From NCBI RefSeq assembly GCF_001594015.1, contig NZ_LTBC01000006.1:62001-126000 (forward strand): 64,000 nt of DNA. Direction: 5' to 3'. Below the pieces are notes generated by a model. That model was not told the origin of the DNA, ran no database searches, and saw only the letters and a program-made list of their open reading frames with translations. Origin of the DNA: Moorella mulderi DSM 14980. GTDB taxonomy: Bacteria > Bacillota > DSM-521 > Neomoorellales > Neomoorellaceae. Both the position numbers and the translations under genes were made by a program. Below are positions 26,056-35,775 of the stretch, in pieces (the stretch's first letter is position 1; every line of letters starts with the position of its first letter).

Positions 26056-26676
26056 TCAAATTTTCACTGCGACCCGCCGGCCGTGGAGGGTAACCCTGCC
26101 TTCGGCCAGCCATTTGATAACCTCGGGGTAAAGGCGGTGTTCTTCCACCAGGATGCGGGCCGCCAGGGTTTCCGGGGTGTCGTCGTCCTTTACCGGTACC
26201 ACCGCCTGGGCGATGATGGGGCCCGTATCGGTGCCGGCGTCAACAAAGTGGACGGTGCAGCCGGAAAACTTGACACCGTATTCCCAGGCCTGGCGCTGGG
26301 CGTTGAGGCCGGGAAAGGCCGGCAGCAGGGCCGGGTGAATGTTGATTACCGCCCCCGGAAACTGATCGAGAAAATCCTGGCTGAGGAGCCGCATAAAGCC
26401 GGCCAGGACTACCAGCTTTACCCCCTCTTTTTTTAAGACCGCCGCCAGGGCCCGGTCATAGGCCTGGCGGGATGGGTATTCCCGGGGTACGAGGCAACAG
26501 GCCTTGAGTCCCCGCTGCCGGGCCAGTTCCAGAGCGCGGGCTTCCGGGCGGTCGCTGATGACCACCTGGATGCGGGCGGGAACGCGGCCGGCAGCTATAG
26601 CGTCGGCAATGGCCTCCATGTTACTGCCCCGGCCGGAAACCAGGATGCCGATGGGTAAAGGTAATGCAGCAGCCAT
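26056..26676 (-). CDS. purN: Phosphoribosylglycinamide formyltransferase PurN
   Basis: Transfers formyl from 10-formyl-THF to GAR (step 3). Length 206. Phosphate loop ILVSGRGSNMEAI; catalytic Asn, His and Asp in INIHPALLPAFPG and VHFVDAGTDTGPII. It lies between purM and purH in the usual Firmicute order. Confidence 0.97.
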   Translation of the reverse strand: MAAALPLPIGILVSGRGSNMEAIADAIAAGRVPARIQVVISDRPEARALELARQRGLKACCLVPREYPSRQAYDRALAAVLKKEGVKLVVLAGFMRLLSQDFLDQFPGAVINIHPALLPAFPGLNAQRQAWEYGVKFSGCTVHFVDAGTDTGPIIAQAVVPVKDDDTPETLAARILVEEHRLYPEVIKWLAEGRVTLHGRRVAVKI

Positions 26677-26759
26677 ACTCTTTCCTCCGGAAATAACTTT
26701 GTCACCGGGCCTCCCCTAATCGCGACTTCCGGGATATACCCGGGCCCTCAATAGACTAA

Positions 26760-27809
26760 CTATATAAGATCCGGCACAAATTCCACTTCTCCCCGGCCGG
26801 GTATTATCTCGCCGGCCACAAAAACCTCTTCCCCGGCGGCCTCTAATCGCGCCTTTACCCTGTCAGCGTCACCGGCCGCGACCACCGCCAGCATACCCAG
26901 GCCCATATTGAAGGTGCGGTACATCTCCGGTTCCGGCACCTTGCCGTTCTCCTGGATGAGGCGGAAAACGGGCGGTACCGGCCAGCTGCGCCGGTCCAGG
27001 CGCATGCTTAAACCTTGCGGCAGGATGCGCGGCGGGTTTTCCACCAGGCCGCCGCCGGTGATGTGGGCCAGGCCCTTGATTAATCCTTCTTTTAGTAATG
27101 GCAACAGAGAGGCTGCATATATACGGGTCGGCTCCAGCAATTCTTCCCCCAGGGCCCGGCCCAGTTCCGGCAACTGCCGGTCCAGGGTGTAACCGGCTTC
27201 CGCCAGCAAAACCCGGCGGGCCAGGGAAAAGCCGTTGGAGTGCAGGCCGCTGGAGGCCAGGCCCAGGACCACCTGGCCGGGCCGGATGCGGCTGCCGTCC
27301 AGGAGCTCCTCCCGCTCCACGACGCCGACGGCGAAACCGGCCAGGTCGTATTCATCCTCCGGGTAAAAGCCGGGCATCTCGGCCGTCTCGCCCCCGATCA
27401 GGGCGCAGCCGGCCCGGCGGCAACCTTCGGCCACCCCGGCGACGATTTGGGCCACTTTTTCCGGCACCATTTTCCCTACCGCCAGGTAGTCCAGGAAGAA
27501 GAGGGGCTCGGCCCCCTGGACCAGGATATCGTTGACGCACATGGCCACTGCGTCGATGCCGACGGTATCGTGGCGGTCCATGAGGAAGGCTATCTTCAGC
27601 TTCGTCCCTACCCCGTCCGTGCCCGCCACCAGCACCGGCTGCCGGTAACGGCCCGGTTCCAGGGCAAAAAGACCGCCGAAACCGCCCAGGTCCCCCAGGA
27701 CCCCCGGCCGGAAGGTCCGGCGGACATGCTCCTGCATCAACTCTACGGCACGGTTGCCGGCGGCAATATCCACCCCGGCGGCAGCATAGGTCAGGCCTTC
27801 GCCAGCCAC
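26760..27809 (-). CDS. purM: Phosphoribosylformylglycinamidine cyclo-ligase PurM
   Basis: ATP-dependent ring closure giving AIR (step 5). Length 349. Typical motifs are [32 protein letters not shown], the Asp/Asn-rich segment [33 protein letters not shown] and [16 protein letters not shown]. It starts 2 bases after purF ends. Confidence 0.98.
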   Translation of the reverse strand: MAGEGLTYAAAGVDIAAGNRAVELMQEHVRRTFRPGVLGDLGGFGGLFALEPGRYRQPVLVAGTDGVGTKLKIAFLMDRHDTVGIDAVAMCVNDILVQGAEPLFFLDYLAVGKMVPEKVAQIVAGVAEGCRRAGCALIGGETAEMPGFYPEDEYDLAGFAVGVVEREELLDGSRIRPGQVVLGLASSGLHSNGFSLARRVLLAEAGYTLDRQLPELGRALGEELLEPTRIYAASLLPLLKEGLIKGLAHITGGGLVENPPRILPQGLSMRLDRRSWPVPPVFRLIQENGKVPEPEMYRTFNMGLGMLAVVAAGDADRVKARLEAAGEEVFVAGEIIPGRGEVEFVPDLI

Positions 27810-27811
27810 TA

Positions 27812-29275
27812 TTATGCACCTCCTTCCAGGCTGTACTTGGACGCCTCCTCCGGGGAGGGGATGGGGATGGGATAGCGGCCGGAAAAGCAGGCGGCGCAGA
27901 AATTTTCGGCCCCCCGGCTTACGGAACGGAACAGCCCCTCCAGGCTCAGGTAATAGAGGCTGTCGGCCCCAACGTGGCGCCGGATGTCTTCCAGGGAATA
28001 CCGGGCGGCAATGAGCTCGCCCCGGGCGCTGGTATCGATGCCATAATAACAGGGGTATAAGACCGGCGGCGAGGCCGCCAGCAGGTGAACCTCCCGCACC
28101 CCGGCCTGGCGCACCATTGCCACAATGCGGCGGCTGGTAGTCCCCCGGACAATGGAATCATCGATGATAATAACCCGTTTATCTTTCAGAATTGACTTGA
28201 TGGGATTGAGTTTCAAGCGCACGCCCAGGTCGCGCATCTCCTGGGTGGGCTGGATGAAGGTCCGGCCCACATAGCGGTTTTTCATCAACCCTTCGATAAA
28301 GGGTAAACCCGCCGCCTCGGCGTAACCGGCGGCGGCGGCAATGCCGGAATCCGGCACCGGGATCACCACATCGGCCGCCACCCGGTACTCCCGGGCCAGA
28401 TTGCGGCCCAGCTCCCGCCGCACCAGGTTGACGGTCTCACCGTCCAGGATGCTGTCGGGCCGGGCAAAGTAGACGTATTCAAAAATGCAGTGGGCGCTGT
28501 GGGGCGCCCGCCGTCCCTGGATGGAGCGCACCCCCTGGCTGTCGATGACGACAATTTCCCCGGGCTCAATGTCACGGCAAAAAGCGGCGCCCACGGTATC
28601 CAGGGCGCAGGACTCGGAGGCCAGCACCCAGGCCTCCCCCATTTTCCCCAGGCACAGAGGCCGGACGCCAAAGGGATCGCGGACACCAATGAGCTTTTCC
28701 TCGGTCATCACCACCAGGGAATAGGCGCCCTCCAGCTCGTCCTGGCAGCGGCGCAGGGCCGCCTCAATGGGCTCCTGGCTGTAGCGGGCGATAAGATTGA
28801 CAATAACTTCGCTGTCAGTAGAAGACTGGAAGATGGAGCCCCTGGCTCCCAGCTCCCGCCTCAGCCGGTTGGCATTGGTCAGGTTCCCGTTATGGGCAAT
28901 GGCCACCATACCCCTGAGGTAGCGGAAAACCAGGGGCTGGGCATTGACCAGGGAACTCGCCCCGGTAGTAGAATAGCGCACATGGCCGATGGCCAGGTTG
29001 CCCTTTAAAGCCCGGAGGTTGTCCTGGTTAAAAACCTCCGCCACCAGCCCCATGCCCTTGTGGACGGCAATATGGCGGCCGTCGGCTACGGCAATCCCGG
29101 CGCTCTCCTGGCCCCGGTGCTGCAGGGCGAAGAGGCCATAATAGGCCAGGCGGGCCACATCCTTGCCCGGGGCATAGATGCCGAAGATGCCGCACTCTTC
29201 ATGCCAGGGCGACCGGTCCCGGGATAGATCCCTTTCCCTCACCGGGCCATCAAAGCCGGTATGCTCTCCCGCCAT
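27812..29275 (-). CDS. purF: Amidophosphoribosyltransferase PurF
   Basis: First committed step: PRPP plus glutamine gives phosphoribosylamine. A 27-residue propeptide ([10 protein letters not shown]... PWHEE) precedes Cys28 (CGIFGIY), the N-terminal nucleophile revealed by self-cleavage. The PRPP-binding loop is [16 protein letters not shown]. The C-terminal Cys residues in [17 protein letters not shown] fit the [4Fe-4S] Bacillus-type enzyme. The 487-residue gene overlaps purL by 37 bases. Its substrate is the ligand of the predicted riboswitch upstream of the operon. Confidence 0.98.
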   Translation of the reverse strand: MAGEHTGFDGPVRERDLSRDRSPWHEECGIFGIYAPGKDVARLAYYGLFALQHRGQESAGIAVADGRHIAVHKGMGLVAEVFNQDNLRALKGNLAIGHVRYSTTGASSLVNAQPLVFRYLRGMVAIAHNGNLTNANRLRRELGARGSIFQSSTDSEVIVNLIARYSQEPIEAALRRCQDELEGAYSLVVMTEEKLIGVRDPFGVRPLCLGKMGEAWVLASESCALDTVGAAFCRDIEPGEIVVIDSQGVRSIQGRRAPHSAHCIFEYVYFARPDSILDGETVNLVRRELGRNLAREYRVAADVVIPVPDSGIAAAAGYAEAAGLPFIEGLMKNRYVGRTFIQPTQEMRDLGVRLKLNPIKSILKDKRVIIIDDSIVRGTTSRRIVAMVRQAGVREVHLLAASPPVLYPCYYGIDTSARGELIAARYSLEDIRRHVGADSLYYLSLEGLFRSVSRGAENFCAACFSGRYPIPIPSPEEASKYSLEGGA

Positions 29276-31440
29276 TGCTTCTCCATCTCCCCCAGGCTGA
29301 GATTAAACACCGTCCTGCCGTTTACCCTTACCGCCAGGGCCCGGCCGGCAGTACGGCCGATGACCGCCGCCGGCAGGCCCTTCTCCCGGGCCATGGCCAG
29401 CACCCTGTCCCGGGCTGCCGGCGGGACCGCCAGCAACACCCGCGACTGGCTTTCGCTGAAGAGGAGGTAATCCGGCCGGAGACTGCTTGCCAGTTCCACC
29501 ACGGCGCCCAACCCGCCGGCCAGGGCACTTTCAGCCAGGGCCACGGCCAGGCCCCCTTCGGCGCAATCGTGGGCCGCCGTCACCAGCCCGGCGGCGATGG
29601 CCTGCCGCACAACTTCCTGGACGGCGGCTTCCCGTTCCAGGTTAAGGCCCGGCGGCCGCCCGGCCACCAGACCGTGGACAACGGCCAGGTATTCGCTGCC
29701 GCCTATCTCCGGGCAGGTTTCTCCCAGGAGAATGAGGACATCATCCTCCCGGCGCCAGGCCAAAGCGCAGCGTTTTTCAATATCAGTGATGAGACCCACC
29801 ATACCCACCACCGGCGTGGGATAGATGGCCTCCCCTTCTGTTTCATTGTAGAAACTAACGTTGCCTCCCGTTACCGGCGTCTGCAAGGCCTCGCAGGCCC
29901 GGCTCATACCGGTTACGGCCTGGTAGAACTGCCAGGCGACTTCCGGCTTTTCGGGATTGCCGAAGTTCAGGCAATCAGTAAGGCCCAGGGGACGGGCGCC
30001 TACACAGGAGAGATTGCGGGCTGCTTCAGCCACGGCAATGGCCCCGCCCGTTTCCGGGTCCAGGTAGCAGTAGCGGCCGTTACCGTCCACCGTCAGGGCC
30101 AGGCCCTTGCCGGTTCCCTTAATCCTTAAAACCGCAGCATCGCCGCCAGGGCCGGCCACCGTGTCCGTGCGCACCATGTAGTCGTACTGGCGGTAAACCC
30201 ATTCTTTGCTGGCTATATTTGGTGCCGCCAGGAGTTTTAAGAGCACTTCCCCGTAATCTCCCGGCTCCGGCAGGTGGCTGAGGTCCACATGCTGTAATTT
30301 ATCCAGGTAAGCAGGCCGGCGCCGTTCCACCTCGTAGACTGGGCACTGGTCCGTTAAGGCCCGGGCCGGTACCTCGGCCACCACCCGGCCGCCCTCTTTA
30401 ATGCGCATGATACCGTCGTCCGTCACCCGGCCGATAACCACCGCCTCCAGGCCCCAGCGCCGGCAGATGGCCTGGACCCTTGCTTCAGCACCTTTTTTGG
30501 GCACCAGGAGCATGCGTTCCTGGGACTCCGAAAGCATCACCTCATAGGGGGTCATGCCCTCCTCCCGCCGGGGCACCAGGGCGACGTCGATTTCCATACC
30601 CGTCCCGGCCCGGGCCGCCATTTCACAGGAAGAGCTGGTAATCCCCGCCGCGCCCATATCCTGCATGCCAATGATTAAATCTTCTTTAATAATATCCAGG
30701 CAGGCTTCGATGAGGAGCTTCTCCCGGAAGGGGTCCCCTACCTGGACGGAGGGCCGGCGTTCCTCGGAAGCCTCGCTCAATTCCTCAGAGGCAAAGGTGG
30801 CACCGTGGATGCCGTCGCGGCCGGTGCGGGCGCCCACCAGCATGACGGCATTGCCCACCCCGGCGGCGCGGCCGCGGCGGATATCTTTTTGCTCAATAAG
30901 GCCCACGGCCATGGCGTTGACCAGGGGGTTGCCGGTATAAGAAGGATCGAAGTAGACTTCCCCAGCCACCGTGGGCAGGCCCAGGCAGTTGCCGTAAAAG
31001 GCAATGCCGGCCACCACGCCGCCCATGAGGTAACGGGTACGCGGGTCATCCAGGGGGCCGAAGCGGAGGGAGTCCAGGACTGCAATAGGCCGCGCCCCCA
31101 TGGCAAAGATATCGCGCACGATACCCCCCACGCCGGTGGCCGCTCCCTGGAAGGGCTCAATGGCCGAAGGGTGGTTGTGGCTTTCGATTTTAAAGACTAC
31201 CGCCTGGCCGTCGCCGATGTCGATAATGCCGGCGTTTTCCCCCGGCCCCTGGAGAACCCAGGGGGCTTTCGTAGGAAATAGCTTTAACACCGGCCGGGAG
31301 TGTTTGTAGCCGCAGTGCTCCGACCACATGACGGCAAACATGCCCACTTCCACATAATTGGGCTCGCGGCCCAGGATTTCTTTAATACGTTCAAATTCCT
31401 CGTCCGTGAGGCCCATCTGCCGGTAAACTTCAGGCTCCAA
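29239..31440 (-). CDS. purL: Phosphoribosylformylglycinamidine synthase subunit PurL (small type)
   Basis: Synthetase subunit of the three-part FGAM synthase (PurLQS), step 4. About 733 residues. The opening is [20 protein letters not shown], followed by [38 protein letters not shown] and the second-half motif [14 protein letters not shown] prefer TTG 31440, directly behind GGGGGGAG; a TTG at 31467 would extend it by nine residues. It overlaps purQ slightly. PurS and PurQ are encoded upstream. Confidence 0.97.
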   Translation of the reverse strand: MEPEVYRQMGLTDEEFERIKEILGREPNYVEVGMFAVMWSEHCGYKHSRPVLKLFPTKAPWVLQGPGENAGIIDIGDGQAVVFKIESHNHPSAIEPFQGAATGVGGIVRDIFAMGARPIAVLDSLRFGPLDDPRTRYLMGGVVAGIAFYGNCLGLPTVAGEVYFDPSYTGNPLVNAMAVGLIEQKDIRRGRAAGVGNAVMLVGARTGRDGIHGATFASEELSEASEERRPSVQVGDPFREKLLIEACLDIIKEDLIIGMQDMGAAGITSSSCEMAARAGTGMEIDVALVPRREEGMTPYEVMLSESQERMLLVPKKGAEARVQAICRRWGLEAVVIGRVTDDGIMRIKEGGRVVAEVPARALTDQCPVYEVERRRPAYLDKLQHVDLSHLPEPGDYGEVLLKLLAAPNIASKEWVYRQYDYMVRTDTVAGPGGDAAVLRIKGTGKGLALTVDGNGRYCYLDPETGGAIAVAEAARNLSCVGARPLGLTDCLNFGNPEKPEVAWQFYQAVTGMSRACEALQTPVTGGNVSFYNETEGEAIYPTPVVGMVGLITDIEKRCALAWRREDDVLILLGETCPEIGGSEYLAVVHGLVAGRPPGLNLEREAAVQEVVRQAIAAGLVTAAHDCAEGGLAVALAESALAGGLGAVVELASSLRPDYLLFSESQSRVLLAVPPAARDRVLAMAREKGLPAAVIGRTAGRALAVRVNGRTVFNLSLGEMEKQWRESIPALMAR

Positions 31441-32140
31441 GGCGCTCCCCCCTCTGCCACCAGTCAACTATGGAAGCAAAAAGCTCCCGTCCGTCGGTAC
31501 CGCCCAGAAGGCTTTCGGCACAGCGTTCCGGGTGGGGCATCATGCCCAGGATATTGCCCTCCCGGTTAATAATGCCGGCGATATTGCCCACCGAACCGTT
31601 GGGATTGGCCGCCGGCGTCACTTCTCCGTCCGGAGCGCAGTAGCGAAAGATAATCTGCCGGTTAGCCTCCAATTCGGCCAGGGTGGCGGCGTCGGCATAA
31701 TAGTTGCCTTCACCGTGGGCAATGGGAATGCGGATGACCTGGCCCTCCCGGAAGCGGTTGGTAAAGGGGGTGGCGTTATTTTCCACCCTTAAATAGGTCC
31801 ACTGACAGCGGAACTGGAGGCAGTCATTGCGCCGCATGGCCCCCGGCAGGAGACCGGCCTCCAGGAGGATCTGGAAGCCGTTGCAGATGCCCAGCACCAG
31901 GCCGCCGGACCTGGCAAAGTCAATGACTGCCGGCATAATGGGGGCAAAGCGGGCAATGGCCCCGGCCCGGAGGTAATCGCCGTAGGAAAAGCCGCCGGGC
32001 AGCACCAGGCAGTCGTAACCCGCCACATCGGTATCGCCATGCCAGAGGTAGTCCACCGGCTGGCCCAGGACCGCCCCCAGGACGTGGTAAACATCCTGGT
32101 CGCAGTTGGAGCCGGGAAAGACGATAACGCCGAACTTCAT
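31430..32140 (-). CDS. purQ: Phosphoribosylformylglycinamidine synthase subunit PurQ
   Basis: Glutaminase subunit of PurLQS. About 236 residues beginning [18 protein letters not shown]. Nucleophile Cys is in [16 protein letters not shown]; catalytic His/Glu are in [13 protein letters not shown] 32140 follows GGAGGA; the longer frame to 32194 has no ribosome site and adds an atypical extension. Confidence 0.97.
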   Translation of the reverse strand: MKFGVIVFPGSNCDQDVYHVLGAVLGQPVDYLWHGDTDVAGYDCLVLPGGFSYGDYLRAGAIARFAPIMPAVIDFARSGGLVLGICNGFQILLEAGLLPGAMRRNDCLQFRCQWTYLRVENNATPFTNRFREGQVIRIPIAHGEGNYYADAATLAELEANRQIIFRYCAPDGEVTPAANPNGSVGNIAGIINREGNILGMMPHPERCAESLLGGTDGRELFASIVDWWQRGERLGA

Positions 32141-32244
32141 GGTTGTTCCTCCAAAATAGGATTCTACCATAAATGGTGCCTTCTGGTAGGACATATCCCC
32201 GCCCTAACGCCCAGGCAAATTGTAAGCGTTCCCCGGCGTGGGCG

Positions 32245-32526
32245 TCACCCCCTGGGCGACTCCTCCGTGGATAGGCCAGCTGGTTCTTCCAGTGTATAGC
32301 GGTACTGTTCGATCACCGGGTTGGCCAGGAGCCGCCGGCACATCTCCTCTACCTGCCGCCCGGCTTCCTGCCGGTCATCCAGGTCCAGCTGCACTTCCAG
32401 GTATTTACCGACGCGCACCGCAGTTACCCCCTCATACCCCATGGCTTTGAGGCCGCCCATGACAGCCTCACCCTGGGGGTCGAGGACGCCGGGCTTTAAG
32501 GTAACGTAAATTTTAGCCAGGAGCAT
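32245..32526 (-). CDS. purS: Phosphoribosylformylglycinamidine synthase subunit PurS
   Basis: Small structural subunit that couples PurQ and PurL. The 93 residues open with the family segment KIYVTLKPGVLDPQGEAVMGGLKAMGY and contain RVGKYLEVQLD. The tail after RYTLEE is about ten residues longer than usual. ATG 32526, with GGAGGG 9-10 bases upstream. Confidence 0.96.
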   Translation of the reverse strand: MLLAKIYVTLKPGVLDPQGEAVMGGLKAMGYEGVTAVRVGKYLEVQLDLDDRQEAGRQVEEMCRRLLANPVIEQYRYTLEEPAGLSTEESPRG

Positions 32527-32545
32527 AATTATCGTCCCTCCAAAT

Positions 32546-33262
32546 TTATTGCAGCAACTTTTCCACCCGGCTTAACACTTCTTCATAGGCGTCTTCGACG
32601 CCGCCCAGGTCGCGGCGGAAGCGGTCCTTGTCCAGTTTTTCCCCGCTGGTGCCGTCCCAGAAGCGGCAGGTGTCGGGGGAAATCTCATCGGCCAGGAGGA
32701 CATGGCCGTGGAAAAGGCCAAACTCCAGCTTGAAGTCCACCAGGACCAGGTCGGCTGGTTGCAAGAATTCCGTCAGCAGCTCATTAACCTTCCAGGCGTA
32801 GCTTTCCATTTCTTTAATCTGGGTGTCGGTGGCCAGCTCCAGGGCGGCAATGTGGTAGTTATTAATCATGGGGTCATGGAGGGCATCGGATTTATAATAA
32901 AACTCCAGCACCGGGCGCTTGAGGGGTGTCCCTTCCGCCAGGCCCAGGCGTTTGGCCAGGCTACCGGCAGCAATGTTCCGGGCCACCACTTCTACTGGGA
33001 TGATTTCTACCGCCCGCACCAGGAGTTCCCGGGGACCAGTCTGTTCAATAAAATGGGTGGGGACGCCCCGGCGGGAAAGCACCTGGAAAAACAGGGCCGA
33101 CAGACGGGCATTGATCTCGCCCTTGCGGGCAATGGTGCCTTTTTTCAGGCCGTCAAAGGCCGTGGCGTCGTCCTTGAATTCTACCAGGTACCGGTCGGGG
33201 TCACCCGTGCGGTAGACCCGCTTGGCTTTACCTTCATATAATAGTTCACTCTTAACCGGCAT
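32546..33262 (-). CDS. purC: SAICAR synthetase PurC
   Basis: Ligates aspartate to CAIR (step 7). Length 238. [14 protein letters not shown] is the N-terminal ATP loop; [36 protein letters not shown] and [10 protein letters not shown] are family signatures; the catalytic Asp is in [18 protein letters not shown] 33262. It lies 165 bases after purB, the largest gap within the operon; that gap shows nothing obvious. Confidence 0.98.
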   Translation of the reverse strand: MPVKSELLYEGKAKRVYRTGDPDRYLVEFKDDATAFDGLKKGTIARKGEINARLSALFFQVLSRRGVPTHFIEQTGPRELLVRAVEIIPVEVVARNIAAGSLAKRLGLAEGTPLKRPVLEFYYKSDALHDPMINNYHIAALELATDTQIKEMESYAWKVNELLTEFLQPADLVLVDFKLEFGLFHGHVLLADEISPDTCRFWDGTSGEKLDKDRFRRDLGGVEDAYEEVLSRVEKLLQ

Positions 33263-33427
33263 GCTAATCCCTTCCTTACAAAAATAATTTTACCGCACTG
33301 GCTTTGTCTTTGCTCGGACCAAGTCCTTCGCTTTAGATAAAACCCACCCGGAATTTTCATGCTTTCGATGGTTGCGTTTCGCTGCCATGAGGGGCTCCGC
33401 TTCTCGCCCGTCGGCCCCGGCCTGGAA

Positions 33428-34723
33428 TTACTCCAATCCCGCGCGGCGGAAGATGTAGTCCACGTGGCGCAGGTGGTAGTCGTAATCAAATAAAGCCTCA
33501 ATCTCCTTCGGGTCCAGGCGGCTCGTAATATCCTGGTCCTTTAAGACCAGTTCTTTAAAGGGCTGGCGTGTCTGCCAGGCCTGCATGGCATTGCGCTGCA
33601 CCCAGGCGTAGGCTGTCTCCCGCAGGACGCCTTTGTTCACCAGGGCCAGGAGGAGCCGCTGGGAAAAGACCAGGCCGTGGGTGGCTTCAAGATTCCGGCG
33701 CATATTCTCCGGGTAGACATTGAGGCCGGCTATCATCTCGGTGAATTTGACCAGCATGTAGTCCAGCAGGATGGTGCTATCGGGAATAATCACCCGCTCG
33801 ACGGAGGAATGGGTGAGATCCCGCTCGTGCCAGAGGGCGATATTTTCCATGGCCGCCAGGGCATTGCCCCGCAACACCCTGGCCAGGCCCGCCACCCGCT
33901 CGCACATGATGGGGTTGCGCTTATGGGGCATGGCCGAGGAACCCTTCTGCCCTTGAGCAAAGGGCTCTTCAACTTCTAAAATATCTGTCCTCTGGAGGTT
34001 GCGGATTTCCGTGGCCATTTTCTCCAGGGAACTGCCGATGACGGCCAGGGTGGCCAGGAACTGGGCGTGACGGTCGCGCTGGATGATCTGGGTGGAAACG
34101 CTGGCCGGTTTAAGACCCAGGCGCCGGCAGACGTGCTCTTCCACCCGGGGATTGATATTGGCAAAGGTGCCGACGGCGCCGGATATCTTGCCGACACTGA
34201 TCATTTCCCTGGCCTGTTCCAGCCTGGTTATATGCCGGTCTACCTCCATGACCCAGAGGGCCATTTTCAGGCCAAAGGTGGTGGGCTCGGCGTGGACACC
34301 GTGAGTGCGGCCGATCATCAGGGTGTATTTATGTTCGCGGGCCTTTTTGACCAGTTCGGCCCGCAGTTCCCACAGGCGTCTGAGGAGCAGGTCGGCGGCG
34401 TCCCGCATCTGCACCGCCAGGGCCGTGTCCAGGACGTCGGAGGAGGTCATGCCCAGGTGAATATACTTGGAGGCGTCACCCACCTTCTCCGCAACGGCAG
34501 TGAGAAAGGCCAGGACGTCATGGCGGGTGGTGGCTTCAATTTCATTGATCCGGTCAATGTCAAAATCGGCCTTGGCCTTGATCTCTTCCAGGGCGGCCGG
34601 CGGGATCTGGCCGAGCTCGGCCCAGGCTTCGCAGGCATAGATCTCAATAGCCAGCCAGGTGCGGAATTTGTGTTCTTGTTCCCAAATTTTCCCCATTTCC
34701 GGCAAGGTGTAGCGTGCAATCAT
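33428..34723 (-). CDS. purB: Adenylosuccinate lyase PurB
   Basis: Cleaves SAICAR and adenylosuccinate, releasing fumarate. Length 431. Signature loop QGQKGSSAMPHKRNPIMCERV with the catalytic Ser; other active-site residues are in HLGMTSSDVLDTALA and MIGRTHGVHAEPTTFG. ATG 34723 overlaps the purE stop by 4 bases. Confidence 0.98.
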   Translation of the reverse strand: MIARYTLPEMGKIWEQEHKFRTWLAIEIYACEAWAELGQIPPAALEEIKAKADFDIDRINEIEATTRHDVLAFLTAVAEKVGDASKYIHLGMTSSDVLDTALAVQMRDAADLLLRRLWELRAELVKKAREHKYTLMIGRTHGVHAEPTTFGLKMALWVMEVDRHITRLEQAREMISVGKISGAVGTFANINPRVEEHVCRRLGLKPASVSTQIIQRDRHAQFLATLAVIGSSLEKMATEIRNLQRTDILEVEEPFAQGQKGSSAMPHKRNPIMCERVAGLARVLRGNALAAMENIALWHERDLTHSSVERVIIPDSTILLDYMLVKFTEMIAGLNVYPENMRRNLEATHGLVFSQRLLLALVNKGVLRETAYAWVQRNAMQAWQTRQPFKELVLKDQDITSRLDPKEIEALFDYDYHLRHVDYIFRRAGLE

Positions 34724-35247
34724 TTTTTCCCCTCCCGTAAATAACCCTCGATGCCCAGCTGCGCCAGCTTAGCATCCCGGGCCGCCACTTCGCGGGCCAG
34801 CTCTGCTTTATAGGCCGCCAGGCGCGCCTTTAGCTGCGGGTCGTGGACGGCGAGGATCTGGGCCGCAAGTATTGCGGCATTGGCCGCCCCGTCTATGGCC
34901 ACGGTGGCCACCGGGATGCCTTTAGGCATCTGTACCATGGCGTAGAGGGAGTCCACCCCGCCCAGGGCCGCCGTCTTGATTGGAACGCCAATGACCGGCA
35001 GGGTGGTCACGGCTGCCAGGACACCGGCCAGGTGGGCCGCCCCGCCGGCGCCGGCGATGAGGACTTTGAGCCCCCGGCCGGCTGCATTGCGGGCGTATTC
35101 CAGGGCAGCATCGGGCGAGCGGTGGGCGGACAGAATCCTTACTTCATAAGGAATCTGGAAGCGCTCCAAGAAGCTTGCGGCCTGGGCCATAACCGGCAAA
35201 TCGGAGTCGCTACCCATAACGATACCAACATGTGCCAGGTTCATCAA
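34720..35247 (-). CDS. purE: N5-carboxyaminoimidazole ribonucleotide mutase PurE
   Basis: Rearranges N5-CAIR to CAIR (class I PurE). Length 175. Substrate site GIVMGSDSDLPVM, ILSAHRSPDAALEYA, AGAGGAAHLAGVLAA and VIGVPIKTAALGGVDSLYAMVQMPKGIPVATVAI. It is the first gene of the pur operon, about 470 bases downstream of the predicted promoter. No purK is visible in the window, so either N5-CAIR synthetase is encoded elsewhere or the cell uses direct carboxylation at high CO2. Confidence 0.98.
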   Translation of the reverse strand: MMNLAHVGIVMGSDSDLPVMAQAASFLERFQIPYEVRILSAHRSPDAALEYARNAAGRGLKVLIAGAGGAAHLAGVLAAVTTLPVIGVPIKTAALGGVDSLYAMVQMPKGIPVATVAIDGAANAAILAAQILAVHDPQLKARLAAYKAELAREVAARDAKLAQLGIEGYLREGKK

Positions 35248-35440
35248 ATTTCTTCTCCTTCCTTATATTTTAGCATTTATTTTATCAGCCCCCTTTATCC
35301 TTTTTGCTACCGGCCTGTATTTAAATATAATTTAACTCTCCCCGCCGGCTTCTCCCCACTTTCTCTCCGCTTTCACTCCGATTTCTGAACATAAGGATCA
35401 TAAAGCACAATTTAAATTCCCTCTTGCCGGCCGGCAAACT
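35248..35440 (-). other. Leader RNA between riboswitch terminator and purE
   Basis: No gene. On the minus strand it is purine-rich (GGAGTGAAAGCGGAGAGAAAGTGGGGAG), with an AAGGAAGGAG site before purE. A self-complementary GCCGGCCGGC lies near 35427-35436. Nothing else was recognised. Confidence 0.5.
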
Positions 35441-35499
35441 AAACTAAAGAACCCAGGCCGGGGTAGGTCATGCAACACTGAAACCTACCCGCCTGGGTT
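35441..35499 (-). terminator. Riboswitch-controlled terminator of the pur operon
   Basis: Minus strand: AACCCAGGC plus GGGTAGGT (35499-35483) pairs with ACCTACCC plus GCCTGGGTT (35468-35450), followed by CTTTAGTTTAGTTT. The 5' arm is part of the conserved 3' end of the PRPP aptamer, so aptamer folding and terminator formation exclude one another. Confidence 0.85.
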
Positions 35500-35590
35500 T
35501 TTATCCCTCCGGTGTAGCACGAAAGTGCCTGTACCACTCGGACCTGGCCGCGAAATAACCTTCGCGCGGAACCCTGAGGTACACTTTCAG
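35478..35590 (-). promoter_or_regulatory. PRPP riboswitch (ykkC subtype 2b)
   Basis: The minus strand carries the ykkC core in order: CAGGGTTCCGCG, CCAGGTCCGAGTGGTACAGG, then ACACCGGAGGGATAAAAACC and CAGGCGGGTAGGTTTCAG. The outer stem is CTGAAA (35590-35585) with TTTCAG (35483-35478). Subtype 2b is chosen over guanidine or ppGpp because of the GCGGGTAGGTTTC 3' end, the pur operon downstream and the guanine aptamer just upstream. PRPP binding should block the terminator and turn the operon on. Confidence 0.88.
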
Positions 35591-35660
35591 GCTGTAGCCA
35601 GGGCAATTTACGGTTGCCCGGTAGAAACTTGGGAGCCCTATTCCCCCAATTATACAGGCC
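35591..35660 (-). promoter_or_regulatory. Guanine riboswitch aptamer
   Basis: On the minus strand CTGTATAAT opens P1. P2 is TTGGGGG with CTCCCAA, J2/3 is GTTTCTACC, P3 is GGGCAA with TTGCCC around the conserved loop CCGTAAA, and J3/1 GGCTAC closes P1 (TACAG). The C in J3/1 indicates guanine rather than adenine. It immediately precedes the PRPP aptamer with no linker, and no terminator of its own is visible. Confidence 0.9.
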
Positions 35661-35685
35661 ACTACCATATTTACTTTTCGCCCCC

Positions 35686-35714
35686 ATAATAGCAAAAGGG
35701 ATAACAACTGTCAA
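35686..35714 (-). promoter_or_regulatory. Consensus sigma-A promoter of the pur operon
   Basis: Minus strand TTGACA (35714-35709), 17-base spacer, TATTAT (35691-35686). Transcription should start near 35679, about 20 bases before the guanine aptamer. Confidence 0.9.
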
Positions 35715-35775
35715 TAATAAGCTTTCATGCTATCCTAATTGTTCTTTAGAAGGGCGTCGTACGAAGGCAACCCCG

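Noticed and set aside
35478-35590. Guanidine-I or ppGpp reading of the ykkC aptamer
   Set aside because: The 3' end, the pur operon downstream and the adjacent guanine aptamer favour PRPP; no guanidine exporter, urea carboxylase or amino acid gene follows.
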